From Haliscomenobacter sp040401995 (GTDB taxonomy: Bacteria; Bacteroidota; Bacteroidia; Chitinophagales; Saprospiraceae): a stretch of 64,000 nt of DNA. The position numbers and the translations under genes were made by a program. A model generated the notes under the pieces. The model worked only from the letters and a program-made list of their open reading frames with translations, was not told the DNA's origin and ran no database searches. Positions 27,406-35,761 of the stretch are shown here, piece by piece. Numbering within the stretch: the first letter of the stretch is position 1; each line of letters starts with the position of its first letter. The stretch spans positions 16,086-80,085 of the forward strand of contig JBBANM010000021.1 in the NCBI GenBank assembly GCA_040401995.1. The letters are read 5' to 3'.

Positions 27406-28038
27406 ATGGCCGAAAAACAAGAAAATTATTTCATCAAATCGCGGGTAGAAACTTTTAGCGATGGCATTTTTGCCATCATCGTTACCCTGCTGGTACTAGA
27501 AATCAAGACACCAAAACTCGGCGATCCGAATTCAGTCGTTGAACTTACCCACGCTTTGTGGGTGCTTTTGCCCAAAATACTGAGCTGGATGGTCAGCTTT
27601 TTAATCGTTTGTGTAATTTGGGTCAATCACCACCGCATTTTTGAGCAATTGAAACTGGTAACCCATAGCCTTTTTTGGCTCAATGCCAATTTGTTACTCT
27701 GGTGCTCATTTATTCCCTTTCCTACCGCGTTGATGGGGGATTTTTTGGCCAATCCTGCGGCTCAGGCGGTTTTTGGGCTAATCCTCGCCATGATGTCGTT
27801 CTCTTTTACCTTGATGCGCTTCAATGTGCTCAAAAACGTGTACGTGCTCAACTACAATGTCGATGTCAAACAATACCAATTGGCGGCTCGGCGCTCTTTC
27901 TTTTTTGGCCCGGTATTGTACCTAATTGGTGCGGCGAGCAGTTTTATTCATCCCTACATTGCGTTTGCGATCTATTTTTTCATCCCGCTTTACTTCATCT
28001 TTAGCAACACGATGAAGCCTAAGGCAAACACCCAATAA
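27406..28038 (+). CDS. TMEM175-type (DUF1211) potassium channel-like membrane protein
   Basis: A 210-residue membrane protein. The family signature RVETFSDGIFAIIVTLLVLEI at residues 13-33 forms the first pore-lining helix; Ile and Leu in this helix make the selectivity filter in characterised bacterial members. Five further helices follow, as in a single-repeat bacterial channel that tetramerises. The gene starts 12 bases before the next one ends its spacer, so the F420-reductase-like gene is probably co-transcribed. Confidence 0.85.
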   Translation: MAEKQENYFIKSRVETFSDGIFAIIVTLLVLEIKTPKLGDPNSVVELTHALWVLLPKILSWMVSFLIVCVIWVNHHRIFEQLKLVTHSLFWLNANLLLWCSFIPFPTALMGDFLANPAAQAVFGLILAMMSFSFTLMRFNVLKNVYVLNYNVDVKQYQLAARRSFFFGPVLYLIGAASSFIHPYIAFAIYFFIPLYFIFSNTMKPKANTQ

Positions 28039-28050
28039 AAAAACAAGAGC

Positions 28051-28668
28051 ATGAAAATAGCAGTAATCGGCACCGGAAATGTGGGCAGCACGCTCGCACT
28101 GGCCTTTAAAAAAGCTGGTCATGAGGTGGTTTTTGGCGTGCGCAACAGCGGCGGCGACTTCAAAGGCAAAGAGTTTGCTGACGAAAATGGAATCGACTAC
28201 CGCGAGGTGCTGGCTGCCGTTGCGGCCAGCGAAGTGATTGTGCTCAGCACTCCCGGGCAGGTAGCGCACGAAGTAGCAAAAACATTAGGAGATGTCAGCT
28301 CCAAAGTCATCATCGACACCATGAACGCAGTGGGAGTCAAGCCCGCTCATTACAATACCACCAGCGATGCGATCTTGGATAATTGCAACTGTACAGATTT
28401 GGCCAAATGTTTCAACACCACGGGTTTTGAAAACATGGCTAACCCCGTTTATCACGGCGAACCCATCGATATGTTTGTGGCTGGCGATAGTGAAAAAGCC
28501 AAAAATGTCGCTACGCAATTGGCCAAAGACATTGGTTTTGGCGAGGTATATGATTTTGGCGGCAACAACCGCTTCGGTTTGATTGAGCAGTTTGCCCTTA
28601 GTTGGATTACACTAGCGATTATGCAAAAACAGGGTAGGGGAATGGCGTTTCGGGTGGTGAAACGGTAG
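28051..28668 (+). CDS. NADPH-dependent F420 reductase-like oxidoreductase
   Basis: A 205-residue Rossmann-fold protein with GTGNVGSTLALAFKKAGHEV at residues 7-26 and the NADP-favouring Arg just after the second strand (FGVRNSGG). The segment VIDTMNAVG and KCFNTTGFENM resemble F420-dependent NADP reductase homologues. Bacteroidota generally lack F420, so this family member probably uses another substrate. It follows the TMEM175-like gene by 12 bases. Confidence 0.8.
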   Translation: MKIAVIGTGNVGSTLALAFKKAGHEVVFGVRNSGGDFKGKEFADENGIDYREVLAAVAASEVIVLSTPGQVAHEVAKTLGDVSSKVIIDTMNAVGVKPAHYNTTSDAILDNCNCTDLAKCFNTTGFENMANPVYHGEPIDMFVAGDSEKAKNVATQLAKDIGFGEVYDFGGNNRFGLIEQFALSWITLAIMQKQGRGMAFRVVKR

Positions 28669-28686
28669 ATTTGAATGAAAAAAAAG

Positions 28687-28724
28687 AAAAGGGCGCTCTT
28701 GAATGAACAAGAACGCCCTTTTTC
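28687..28724. terminator. bidirectional terminator between the reductase gene and tRNA-Gln
   Basis: AAAAGGGCGCTCTTG (28687-28701) pairs with CAAGAACGCCCTTTT (28708-28722) with one mismatch. T-runs follow on both strands. On the minus strand it starts five bases after the tRNA 3' end. Confidence 0.8.
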
Positions 28725-28728
28725 TCTG

Positions 28729-28799
28729 TAGACCCGTAAGGACTCGAACCTTAACAGGCTGAACCAAAATCAGAAGTGCTACCATTACACCACGGGTCT
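28729..28799 (-). tRNA. tRNA-Gln (anticodon UUG)
   Basis: The minus strand folds as a 71-base tRNA. The acceptor stem AGACCCG/CGGGTCT is perfect, the D arm is GTGT/GCAC with loop AATGGTAG, and the T arm is TAAGG-TTCGAGT-CCTTA. The anticodon loop TTTTGGT gives TTG at positions 34-36, reading CAA. The anticodon stem has a mismatch at its top pair (T27 with C43). No CCA is encoded. Discriminator base is A. Confidence 0.93.
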
Positions 28800-28842
28800 G
28801 AATTCCTAAGCAAATAGGAAATGCCTTTTTAAAAAGGCGTTG

Positions 28843-28873
28843 CAAATTTATAATAAGGTTCGCACTTGCGCAA
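28843..28873 (-). promoter_or_regulatory. Bacteroidota-type promoter of tRNA-Gln
   Basis: On the minus strand TTG (28871-28873), a 20-base spacer, then TAAATTTG (28843-28850). Transcription should begin near 28836, about 37 bases before the mature tRNA 5' end. A short palindrome, GCCTTTTTAAAAAGGC, lies in that leader. Confidence 0.75.
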
Positions 28874-29005
28874 CTCCTTTCGAAAAAAAACTCAAAAATC
28901 TTTTCCAAAGTTCCCAATTCTCATTGTTTTGCCATAAAAATGATAGCAAGCCAAGCGTGGAAAGGTTTTTTGTAGCTTTGTAGTACATCATCAAATACGG
29001 TACTT

Positions 29006-29551
29006 ATGTTGCTTTACTTCTTTAAATCGCTGCACATTGTCGGTTTTGTATCCTGGTTTGCCGGCTTGTTTTACCTGGGGCGCATGTTTGTGTACCATCG
29101 CGAAGCATTTGACCAACCCGAACCCAACAAAAGCATTTTGACCAAGCAATTCATCGAAATGCAGGAACGGGTGTACAAAATCATTTGCAACCCCGCCATG
29201 ATGATGACTTGGACCTTTGGCTTGATTATATTGTTTTTGCATGGCTGGGACTGGTTGGCTGCCAATCCTTGGATGCATGTCAAACTGGTATTGTTGCTGT
29301 TGCTCACGGGGTATCAGCTCTGGTCCAAGCGACTGATCGCTGATCTAGGAAAAGGATTGATGCCCTACACCTCGTTTCAGTTTCGTTTGCTGAACGAGGT
29401 ACCCACCATTTTTTTACTCTCTATCGTTTTGTTGGCCGTTTACCGCAACGCTTTGGATTTTTTAATGGCCTTTTTGGGGATCATTGGATTTATGGCGTTG
29501 CTGTATTTTGGCGCTAAAGCCTATCGACGAGCCAGAGAACGACAAAAATGA
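29006..29551 (+). CDS. hemJ: protoporphyrinogen oxidase HemJ
   Basis: Membrane enzyme that oxidises protoporphyrinogen IX to protoporphyrin IX, the oxidase type common in bacteria lacking HemG and HemY. The 181-residue product has four to five helices. The N-terminal SLHIVGFVSWFAGLFYLGRMFVYH carries the conserved His and Arg, and the central NPAMMMTWTFG and WMHVKLVLLLLLTGYQLW are typical. The C-terminal RLLNEVPTIFLL segment is also conserved. Confidence 0.9.
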   Translation: MLLYFFKSLHIVGFVSWFAGLFYLGRMFVYHREAFDQPEPNKSILTKQFIEMQERVYKIICNPAMMMTWTFGLIILFLHGWDWLAANPWMHVKLVLLLLLTGYQLWSKRLIADLGKGLMPYTSFQFRLLNEVPTIFLLSIVLLAVYRNALDFLMAFLGIIGFMALLYFGAKAYRRARERQK

Positions 29552-29599
29552 ACAACGAGAAGCTTTGGTAAAAGTTAAGAATATTGCTATATTTCCCTC

Positions 29600-30493
29600 A
29601 TGGAACCTTCTTGGCTAACCATTGCATTCTGGTCGCAATTTTTATTTTATCCGCTGATCATCTACGGCGGACTGTGCGCGTTTTTTTATTTTTTTCAGCA
29701 TTATTTCTTTTTTCGCCCGGAAATGCTGCCTTCGCAGTTTCAATACCGGTATCCGTTCCCGTTTAAGGAGCATACCTTTGATATGGAAGACGGCGGTCGG
29801 GTCAATGCCCTACAATTCATCGTGCCCAACTCACGAGGAGTCGTTTTTTACCTCAAAGGCAATTCGCGTAGCTTAAAAGGTTGGGGAAAATTTGCCAAAG
29901 ACTTTGTGAGCAAAGGCTACGATTTTTTTATGATCGATTACCGCGGGTTTGGTAAAAGCCGTGGTCAGCGTACCGAAGCCATCTTATACAGCGACGCACA
30001 GATTGTTTACAAATGGTTGGCAACCCAATATCCCGAAGATAAAATCATCATCTACGGCCGCTCGCTGGGTAGCGGTATAGGCGCGCGCATTGCCGCTTGG
30101 AACCAACCGAAAATGTTGATCCTCGATTCGCCATACTACAGCTTTTATTATCAAATTCGGCAGTATGCTTTTTGGCTACCCTTGCGTTTGTTGTTGCGGT
30201 ACCAATTGCGCACCGATCGATTTATCCAAAAAGTGACCTGCCCGATCTTCATTTTTCATGGCAATAAAGACCGCTTGATTTCTTACAAACAGGGGAAAAT
30301 GCTACACGCTTTGACCAAAAATCGCAGCATGCTCATTACGATTGAAGGAGGCGGGCACAATAACTTGCCCAATTTTCCGGCCTATCATGAAGCCCTGTAC
30401 GATATTCTGAACGATGATTCGATCTATCTGGGTTTGCGCGAGCAATATTTACTCTCCTTGGAGGGGGTGATTCCGGATGGCGCCAGGATTTGA
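29600..30493 (+). CDS. alpha/beta hydrolase, membrane-anchored (ABHD13/BEM46-like)
   Basis: A 297-residue serine hydrolase. One N-terminal membrane helix (about residues 10-32) precedes the hydrolase domain. The nucleophile Ser lies in IIYGRSLGSGIGA, the Asp in FHGNKDRLISY and the His in IEGGGHNNLP. The oxyanion strand is FYLKGNSRSL. Such BEM46-like proteins may act on lipids or thioesters; the substrate is unknown. A bidirectional terminator follows the stop. Confidence 0.85.
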   Translation: MEPSWLTIAFWSQFLFYPLIIYGGLCAFFYFFQHYFFFRPEMLPSQFQYRYPFPFKEHTFDMEDGGRVNALQFIVPNSRGVVFYLKGNSRSLKGWGKFAKDFVSKGYDFFMIDYRGFGKSRGQRTEAILYSDAQIVYKWLATQYPEDKIIIYGRSLGSGIGARIAAWNQPKMLILDSPYYSFYYQIRQYAFWLPLRLLLRYQLRTDRFIQKVTCPIFIFHGNKDRLISYKQGKMLHALTKNRSMLITIEGGGHNNLPNFPAYHEALYDILNDDSIYLGLREQYLLSLEGVIPDGARI

Positions 30494-30510
30494 CGTTGTT
30501 TCAGGGCCAA

Positions 30511-30550
30511 ATAACAAGAGGGAAGCTTTCAAACTTCCCTCTTGCTATTT
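30511..30550. terminator. bidirectional terminator
   Basis: CAAGAGGGAAG (30515-30525) pairs perfectly with CTTCCCTCTTG (30534-30544), flanked by AATAA and CTATTT. It lies between the convergent hydrolase and outer-membrane-protein genes. Confidence 0.8.
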
Positions 30551-30569
30551 AAAGACTCAGCCTATTGGG

Positions 30570-31136
30570 TTAAAAACCGCCAAAGCGAAAGGTAAGCGTG
30601 CCGATTGGGCTGCTAAAATCTTTGCTTTTTAAGGCGCCCAATTGTGTGACGCCGCCAATGTACCGATAACCGCCAGTAAATGCCAATTTGAACCATTTAA
30701 AAACATTGAGCTCAAATCCCGCTTCGGGAGTAAGCGCAAAAATTCGATCCGATTGGGCTCCTGGGCCGTCTCCTTTGATCTGGGCACGTCCCCAGCCAAT
30801 GCGGGCATCGGCATAAAAATGCAGCAATTTGCGGTCAGGAGAAGTAACACCTATCCAAAAACCGCCATGTTTGAGTTCGAGCCGGTAGTCGTTATTATTG
30901 AGGCGATAATTGGCGTAATCAGTTCCCAGGCCGTAGCCACCCAAAAAGGCGTTGTGAAATATCAGTGCGCCGCCGCCGCCTACGCCTGTCCCCATTTGCC
31001 CATTTATTTTTCCAAATTCGAGAAAAGGGCCGCCAAAAGCACCAGAAACATCAAAGTCGTTGAACAAGGTTCGCTCTTGTGCGTGCAACCAATGGCAGCC
31101 TATGAGCAAAAGAAAGAAGGTAAACTTGCGGATCAT
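30570..31136 (-). CDS. predicted small outer-membrane beta-barrel protein
   Basis: A 188-residue exported protein, signal peptide about residues 1-19 (MIRKFTFFLLLIGCHWLHAQ). The mature part is made of short amphipathic strands rich in Gly and aromatic residues (GAFGGPFLEFG, NAFLGGYGLGTDYANY, HGGFWIGVTS) and ends TLTFRFGGF with a C-terminal Phe, the usual barrel signature. About eight strands are likely. I recognise no specific family. Start ATG 31134-31136; upstream codons would put 27 residues before a good signal peptide. Confidence 0.75.
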   Translation of the reverse strand: MIRKFTFFLLLIGCHWLHAQERTLFNDFDVSGAFGGPFLEFGKINGQMGTGVGGGGALIFHNAFLGGYGLGTDYANYRLNNNDYRLELKHGGFWIGVTSPDRKLLHFYADARIGWGRAQIKGDGPGAQSDRIFALTPEAGFELNVFKWFKLAFTGGYRYIGGVTQLGALKSKDFSSPIGTLTFRFGGF

Positions 31137-31384
31137 GTTGTGTATTTTAGGCATGAATAGAGGTGTACCAAATATTAAGATCGCAAAATGCGCGTAGAAA
31201 GAAGATGCACCAATCATGTCTTTACCCCTATGCCGCAGCAGTTGAACAAAAAAAGGGTGTAAAACACGTAAAAATTGAGTAGGCGTCTAATTGGAAAGAA
31301 AAAGTAAATTGGAATTATATATGGTGTTTGTTTGCTAAAATGTGATTATATTAGGCATTATTAACCCTATTAAAAACAAAATTT

Positions 31385-31552
31385 ATGAAGTCCTTTAATC
31401 TTAGCATTTCCACGATGCTGTTGCGTTTTTTTCTAATGATGTTCATTGTAATCATTGCTGGATTCATTGGTCAGTGGTGGTTGGCAGCGGTTGGCGGAGT
31501 GATATTTATCGTTTCCTTGTTGGGAGTCACTTGGGGGAAAGATGAGAAGTAA
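31385..31552 (+). CDS. small membrane protein, 55 residues
   Basis: ATG 31385 to TAA 31550-31552. The product starts MKSFNLSISTMLLRFF and has two hydrophobic stretches (about residues 11-27 and 30-46) separated by GQWW, ending with the charged GKDEK. Bacteroidota-like AT-rich leader upstream, strong terminator directly downstream, so it has the layout of a real small gene. I do not recognise it. It lies beside the two-component genes on the opposite strand. Confidence 0.65.
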   Translation: MKSFNLSISTMLLRFFLMMFIVIIAGFIGQWWLAAVGGVIFIVSLLGVTWGKDEK

Positions 31553-31560
31553 GGTTGGAG

Positions 31561-31604
31561 AAGGTAGGAATTGGTCATTTTAGAAACCGACCAATTCCTA
31601 CCTT
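31561..31604. terminator. bidirectional terminator
   Basis: AAGGTAGGAATTGGTC (31561-31576) is perfectly complementary to GACCAATTCCTACCTT (31589-31604). It separates the 55-residue membrane protein gene from the convergent response-regulator gene. Confidence 0.85.
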
Positions 31605-31612
31605 TCCATTAT

Positions 31613-32662
31613 TTAACTGGGCATATTGGTCAGTTTACTTCGATCTTTAATGATGATAGCGCCATCGGTAATGTCGATATAGCCATCTTGTTTGAATTCC
31701 GTCAGGGTACGGATCACGCTTTCTTTAGCCGTACCTACTATGCGCGCCAGATCGTCGCGTAGCACATTGATTTCGTCCTTTCCCTCTTTTTCTGATAACA
31801 ACAACACGGCATCGGCCACGCGTTTGCGTACGGAGTGATAAGCCAATTGCAAGAGTTGCTCTTCTTTGTCGCTGATGTCATTGGCCAGCATATTGATAAG
31901 CTGATGGGATACATCGCGATTGGCAAAAAGTAGCGTCATGAAATCATCTTTAGGGATCAACGCTATTTCGCAGTTTTCCAGGGCTGCCGTGGTATCAGAG
32001 TAAACACTGTCTTTGATAAGATCAACGTATCCCAAAAAATCGCCTTCTTTGTAGATATCGATGATGTATTCTTTGCCGCTATCACTGGTTTTGAAACTTT
32101 TGATTTTTCCGCTTTTTACAAAATAGAGGTAGCGCGGGTAATCACCTTCTTCGTAGATACACTCTCGTTTTTTAAAGCGTTTGTTTTTGCGCTCGCCGGA
32201 GAGTTTTTTGAGTTCTTCATACCCTTTGGCGGTGTTGATGAAAGCGCTCAGTCCCTGCTCCGTTTTGTCAAATTGTTTGCGTAAAAGGTTGCTTTTGCGC
32301 AAACGGGTTTCAATTACATCCAACAGCTCGTCTTTGTAAAACGGTTTGGTAATGTAGTCGTCGGCGCCTAAGTTCATACCGCGGCGAATGTCATTTTTTT
32401 CCGTTTTTGCGGTCAAAAAAACAAAGGGAATTGAAGCCGTTTCTGGTCGTTTGCTCAGGATATTAAGTACTCCAAAACCATCCAAACGCGGCATCATAAC
32501 ATCACAAAGGATCAGATCCGGTTTTTCCTTTTGGGCGAGTTCAACGCCAATATTGCCATCTTCAGCTGTGAAAACGATGAATCCAGCTAAGAGCAAAATT
32601 TCTTCAAGGTTTTCCCGTACTTCAAAGTTGTCTTCTACGATTAGAATTTTTTGCTTGTCCAT
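31613..32662 (-). CDS. response regulator with receiver, cNMP-binding and CRP/FNR-type HTH domains
   Basis: A 349-residue transcription factor. The receiver domain (about residues 1-125) has the acidic pocket in LIVEDN, the phospho-acceptor Asp in DLILCDVMMPRLDG and the Lys in FLTAKTE. After a linker, a cyclic-nucleotide-type beta-roll (about 165-285) lacks the cysteines of FNR. The HTH at the C-terminus reads LRDDLARIVGTAKESVIRTL, the CRP-family recognition helix. It is encoded 12 bases after the histidine kinase gene, so they are a cognate pair. Fusing a receiver directly to a CRP-type output merges what FixJ and FixK do in rhizobia (inference). Confidence 0.92.
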   Translation of the reverse strand: MDKQKILIVEDNFEVRENLEEILLLAGFIVFTAEDGNIGVELAQKEKPDLILCDVMMPRLDGFGVLNILSKRPETASIPFVFLTAKTEKNDIRRGMNLGADDYITKPFYKDELLDVIETRLRKSNLLRKQFDKTEQGLSAFINTAKGYEELKKLSGERKNKRFKKRECIYEEGDYPRYLYFVKSGKIKSFKTSDSGKEYIIDIYKEGDFLGYVDLIKDSVYSDTTAALENCEIALIPKDDFMTLLFANRDVSHQLINMLANDISDKEEQLLQLAYHSVRKRVADAVLLLSEKEGKDEINVLRDDLARIVGTAKESVIRTLTEFKQDGYIDITDGAIIIKDRSKLTNMPS

Positions 32663-32674
32663 GCTGTCTTTTTT

Positions 32675-34366
32675 TTAGAGTGTGTTTGACTCCCTGTGCA
32701 GCGGGATTTCGATAAAAAAACTAGATCCCTCCCCAAGTTTACTGGAAAAATTGATATGCCCGTTTAACAAATCAATATACCGTTTTACGATGTGCAAACC
32801 GAGACCGGTTCCTTGAATATTTTCTACGTTGTGAGCGCGAAAAAAACGACTAAACAAATGGCGCTGATCTTCTTCTGGGATACCGATCCCTTGATCGCGA
32901 ATGGTGATGTACAAGTTTTCTTGTTCCACTTTGAGTTCGCAATCAATGGGTTTTCCAGGTTCAGAGTATTTAATGGCGTTAGATACCAAATTGAATAAGA
33001 TGTTTTTGAGCAAACGATCGTCCATGAAAATGATAGTTTCGGATCCTACATTGCTCATGTGTCGGAGCTCTTGACCGGGTTTTAATAAACTGTGCATTTC
33101 GTCCATGACTTCCTCACAAAAATGGAACAAATTGAATTCGGAGTATTGTGTTTGCACTTTTCCTTCTTCCAATTTGCTGAGCGAGAGAAAATCATTGAGG
33201 ATATTGGTAAGGTTGCTGACCGCCGATTTGATTCGAGCGGTGTGTTTTAGTCGTTTTTCGTGTTGTAGCTCATTGGTATAAGCTTCAATCAAATCCGCTG
33301 AAGAAAGAATAGTGCTCAAGGGTGTCCGAAATTCATGAGACGCCATGGATACAAACCGCGATTTCAGGGTGCTCAATTCTTTCTCTATTTCATACGCTTT
33401 GCGCAGTTCGCTTTCACTGTGGCGCAAGGCGGTCTCTACGGCTTTGCGTTCTTGAATTTCCACCTCCAATTTTTTATTGATTTTCAGCAATTGGTTGACG
33501 GCGGTCGCCAATTCCTCGGTGCGTTGTTCTACTCTTTTTTCGAGTTCCTGGTTCATTTCCAGGATACGGTTTTCAGCAGCCCGTTGCTCCGTAATGTCGA
33601 TCCCTGAACTCAATGCCGAAACGACCTGTTGTTGTTCATCGCGAATTAGGGCGCTGCGCCAAGCAACAAGACGGGTGACATTGTATCGAGTAACAATGCT
33701 GTATTCCAAGTAGTCCAGCGTTTCAACATTCCCCTCCATCAACTGCTGGAAAATAGCTTGTATTTTTTTCTGCTGATCCTGGTTCACTACTTGTTCAAAC
33801 CAATTTAGCCCAACCAATTCAGCTTCTGTACGCCCTAGCAACGCTTCACCGATCTTGTTGAGCTGGATGACCATGCCGGTTTTATCCAGTACCACATTAA
33901 TGGTATTGGCCAAATCAAAATACATTTGGGCGCGTTCCTTTTCTTGCCGTAGGGCTTGTTCGGCTGCTTTTTCTTTGGTCAAATCTTGGACAATACCCGT
34001 AAAAACCCGCCGATTGGGCAGTACCACTTCGCTAATACTGAGGCGTAGGGGGAATGTACTGCCATTTTTACGTTGCCCCGAGACCTCCCTACCAATGCCA
34101 ATGATTTTTTTTACCCCGGTACGTAGGTAGTTGTTCATATAACCATCGTGCTCTTTTTGATAAGGCGAGGGCATCAGCATGTTTACATTTTGCCCTATCA
34201 TTTCGTCTTCAGAGAACCCAAAAAGCTCACAGGCAGCTTCATTGACCAATTCCATCAAACCGTGTTCATTGATGATAATGATACCATCGGTAGCCGATTT
34301 GATAATGGCCTCCAAGCGTAGCGCTGCTTCAAAATGTTGTTGTTGAGTGTGAGCTATCTGATCCAA
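32675..34366 (-). CDS. PAS-domain sensor histidine kinase, FixL-like
   Basis: A 563-residue soluble sensor kinase with no membrane helix. PAS 1 (about residues 15-130) is close to the FixL heme PAS: it keeps the His of KEHDGYMNNY and the Arg of IIGIGREV at the positions of the FixL heme ligand and oxygen-sensing Arg. PAS 2 (about 140-265) is followed by a coiled coil, then HisKA with the phospho-His in SMASHEFRTPLS and HATPase with NLVSNAIKYS, DQGIGIPEE and GTGLGLHIVKR. Start is TTG 34364-34366: the frame is open upstream but offers no ATG or GTG. Partner regulator follows by 12 bases. Confidence 0.92.
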   Translation of the reverse strand: MDQIAHTQQQHFEAALRLEAIIKSATDGIIIINEHGLMELVNEAACELFGFSEDEMIGQNVNMLMPSPYQKEHDGYMNNYLRTGVKKIIGIGREVSGQRKNGSTFPLRLSISEVVLPNRRVFTGIVQDLTKEKAAEQALRQEKERAQMYFDLANTINVVLDKTGMVIQLNKIGEALLGRTEAELVGLNWFEQVVNQDQQKKIQAIFQQLMEGNVETLDYLEYSIVTRYNVTRLVAWRSALIRDEQQQVVSALSSGIDITEQRAAENRILEMNQELEKRVEQRTEELATAVNQLLKINKKLEVEIQERKAVETALRHSESELRKAYEIEKELSTLKSRFVSMASHEFRTPLSTILSSADLIEAYTNELQHEKRLKHTARIKSAVSNLTNILNDFLSLSKLEEGKVQTQYSEFNLFHFCEEVMDEMHSLLKPGQELRHMSNVGSETIIFMDDRLLKNILFNLVSNAIKYSEPGKPIDCELKVEQENLYITIRDQGIGIPEEDQRHLFSRFFRAHNVENIQGTGLGLHIVKRYIDLLNGHINFSSKLGEGSSFFIEIPLHRESNTL

Positions 34367-34466
34367 TGCAAATGCTGCTTTTATTTCGGAAAGGTAAGCA
34401 ATTTGTCATGAATGGTTTTTTTCAAAAAATCAAGGTTAGAGGATGATAAAAGTCACCATTCGTTAA

Positions 34467-35708
34467 ATGGGCTTTTTTGATTTTGCAACAACAAATTTTT
34501 TCTCAGAACCACAAAATATACTGCACAAGGAAAAGCACGCAGTAAAGGCGTCGCTTCTTAGCTCAGTAAGTGATAGCTACGATCGAATGAATAACCGAAA
34601 TGATTTGCAAATAAACCACCGGGTTTTGCTACTAGGCATAGGCGCTGCTAAAGATAGAGCCTTGAAGGCCAATCTTATGGCTGCTTTTGACCGCTTGCAA
34701 ATCAATTTGCCGATTGAAGAGGTAACCGATCTGGATTTGTTGATGGCGTATGGCATCACGGGTATACCTGCCTTGATCGTTGATGAAAAAGTGGTGTTTC
34801 AAAAAATCGTCCCATCGGTCGATGATTTGATGGTAGTTTTAAGTGTTTTGGTAGAGCCCCAAGCCCGTTCTCCACTTATGGTTCGTCAGATAATTGTTCC
34901 CACTGATTTTTCGGAAGCTTCTGAAAATGCGTTAAACTATGCTGCATTTTTGGCAGCTGAGTTCCATTCAGATGTGCGATTGGTACACATTCAGGATCCA
35001 GAAAGCGCAGTCATGGGCGGGGTGTTTTTATTTGAAGACAAAAAAAATGTCACTACAAATAAGGACAAACAATTGGGGGGGATGATGCGGCGCGCCCAAA
35101 AAGCGTTGGAGCAAAACAAGAAACCAGCGGTGACTATCACTAAGGAAATCATTCAAGGATTGGTACCGGAAGAGTTACAACGCTTGTCGAGCCAAACAAA
35201 TACCGACCTGATTGTTATGGGAATTGATGGCGATAATGGGCTGATTCCGCAATGGTTTGAACCTCCTTTTACCGAGGTTGCCCGTCGCGCTTCTTGCCCT
35301 GTACTGCTTATTCCTGGGAATAGTCATTTTGAGGGGTTCCGGAATGTCATTTACGCTAGCAATCGCGGATCTGTAGACGAAAAAACCTGGCTAAGGGTAT
35401 TGGAGTTGACAGGCCAATTCAATGCCAATTTACATTTTGTGCACTTGAACTCTAATAGCAATGCCCCCACTTCCGTACTCGCTTCGCTCATCAATGATCA
35501 AGGATCTGCGTTTCACTTGGCTACTATATACCAAATGGATCTGGCGGCGGGCATACAGCAATATACCCAGCAGCATCATGCGGAATTGTTAATCATGAAT
35601 GCCCCGCATCGGCATTTTTTTCAAGACATTTTCCACCATCAGCACATCACTTACCACATGACGCTCAATACCCAGACGCCATTGATGATCCTGCATGATA
35701 GCGAGTAG
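34467..35708 (+). CDS. tandem universal stress protein with a degenerate thioredoxin-like N-terminal domain
   Basis: A 413-residue cytoplasmic protein. Residues 50-130 match the small thioredoxin_3 fold (HRVLLLGIGAAKDRALK, YGITGIPALIVDEKVVF) but the CxxC site is replaced by AxxD, so it cannot do redox chemistry. Two USP domains follow: the first has VRQIIVPTDFSEASENAL and IVMGIDGDNG with a partial ATP loop, and the second is divergent. It is divergently transcribed from the FixL-like kinase operon, which suggests control by that system. ATG 34467 is used; ATG 34587 is an alternative. Confidence 0.85.
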   Translation: MGFFDFATTNFFSEPQNILHKEKHAVKASLLSSVSDSYDRMNNRNDLQINHRVLLLGIGAAKDRALKANLMAAFDRLQINLPIEEVTDLDLLMAYGITGIPALIVDEKVVFQKIVPSVDDLMVVLSVLVEPQARSPLMVRQIIVPTDFSEASENALNYAAFLAAEFHSDVRLVHIQDPESAVMGGVFLFEDKKNVTTNKDKQLGGMMRRAQKALEQNKKPAVTITKEIIQGLVPEELQRLSSQTNTDLIVMGIDGDNGLIPQWFEPPFTEVARRASCPVLLIPGNSHFEGFRNVIYASNRGSVDEKTWLRVLELTGQFNANLHFVHLNSNSNAPTSVLASLINDQGSAFHLATIYQMDLAAGIQQYTQQHHAELLIMNAPHRHFFQDIFHHQHITYHMTLNTQTPLMILHDSE

Positions 35709-35750
35709 AGACGCGATTCATCGCGTGTAATCGTGTATTATCGCGTCTCT
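35707..35750. repeat. short palindromic repeat at the USP stop codon
   Basis: AGAGACGCGAT (35707-35717) pairs with ATCGCGTCTCT (35740-35750), and inner copies of ATCGCG/ATCGTG lie between. The first two bases belong to the TAG stop codon of the USP gene (35706-35708). It may end both the USP transcript and the convergent lipoprotein transcript. Confidence 0.7.
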
Positions 35751-35761
35751 CATCCTGTCTA

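Noticed and set aside
35707..35750. CRISPR-like repeats after the USP gene
   Set aside because: The copies of ATCGCG are short, degenerate and palindromic, with no spacers of even length and no cas genes.
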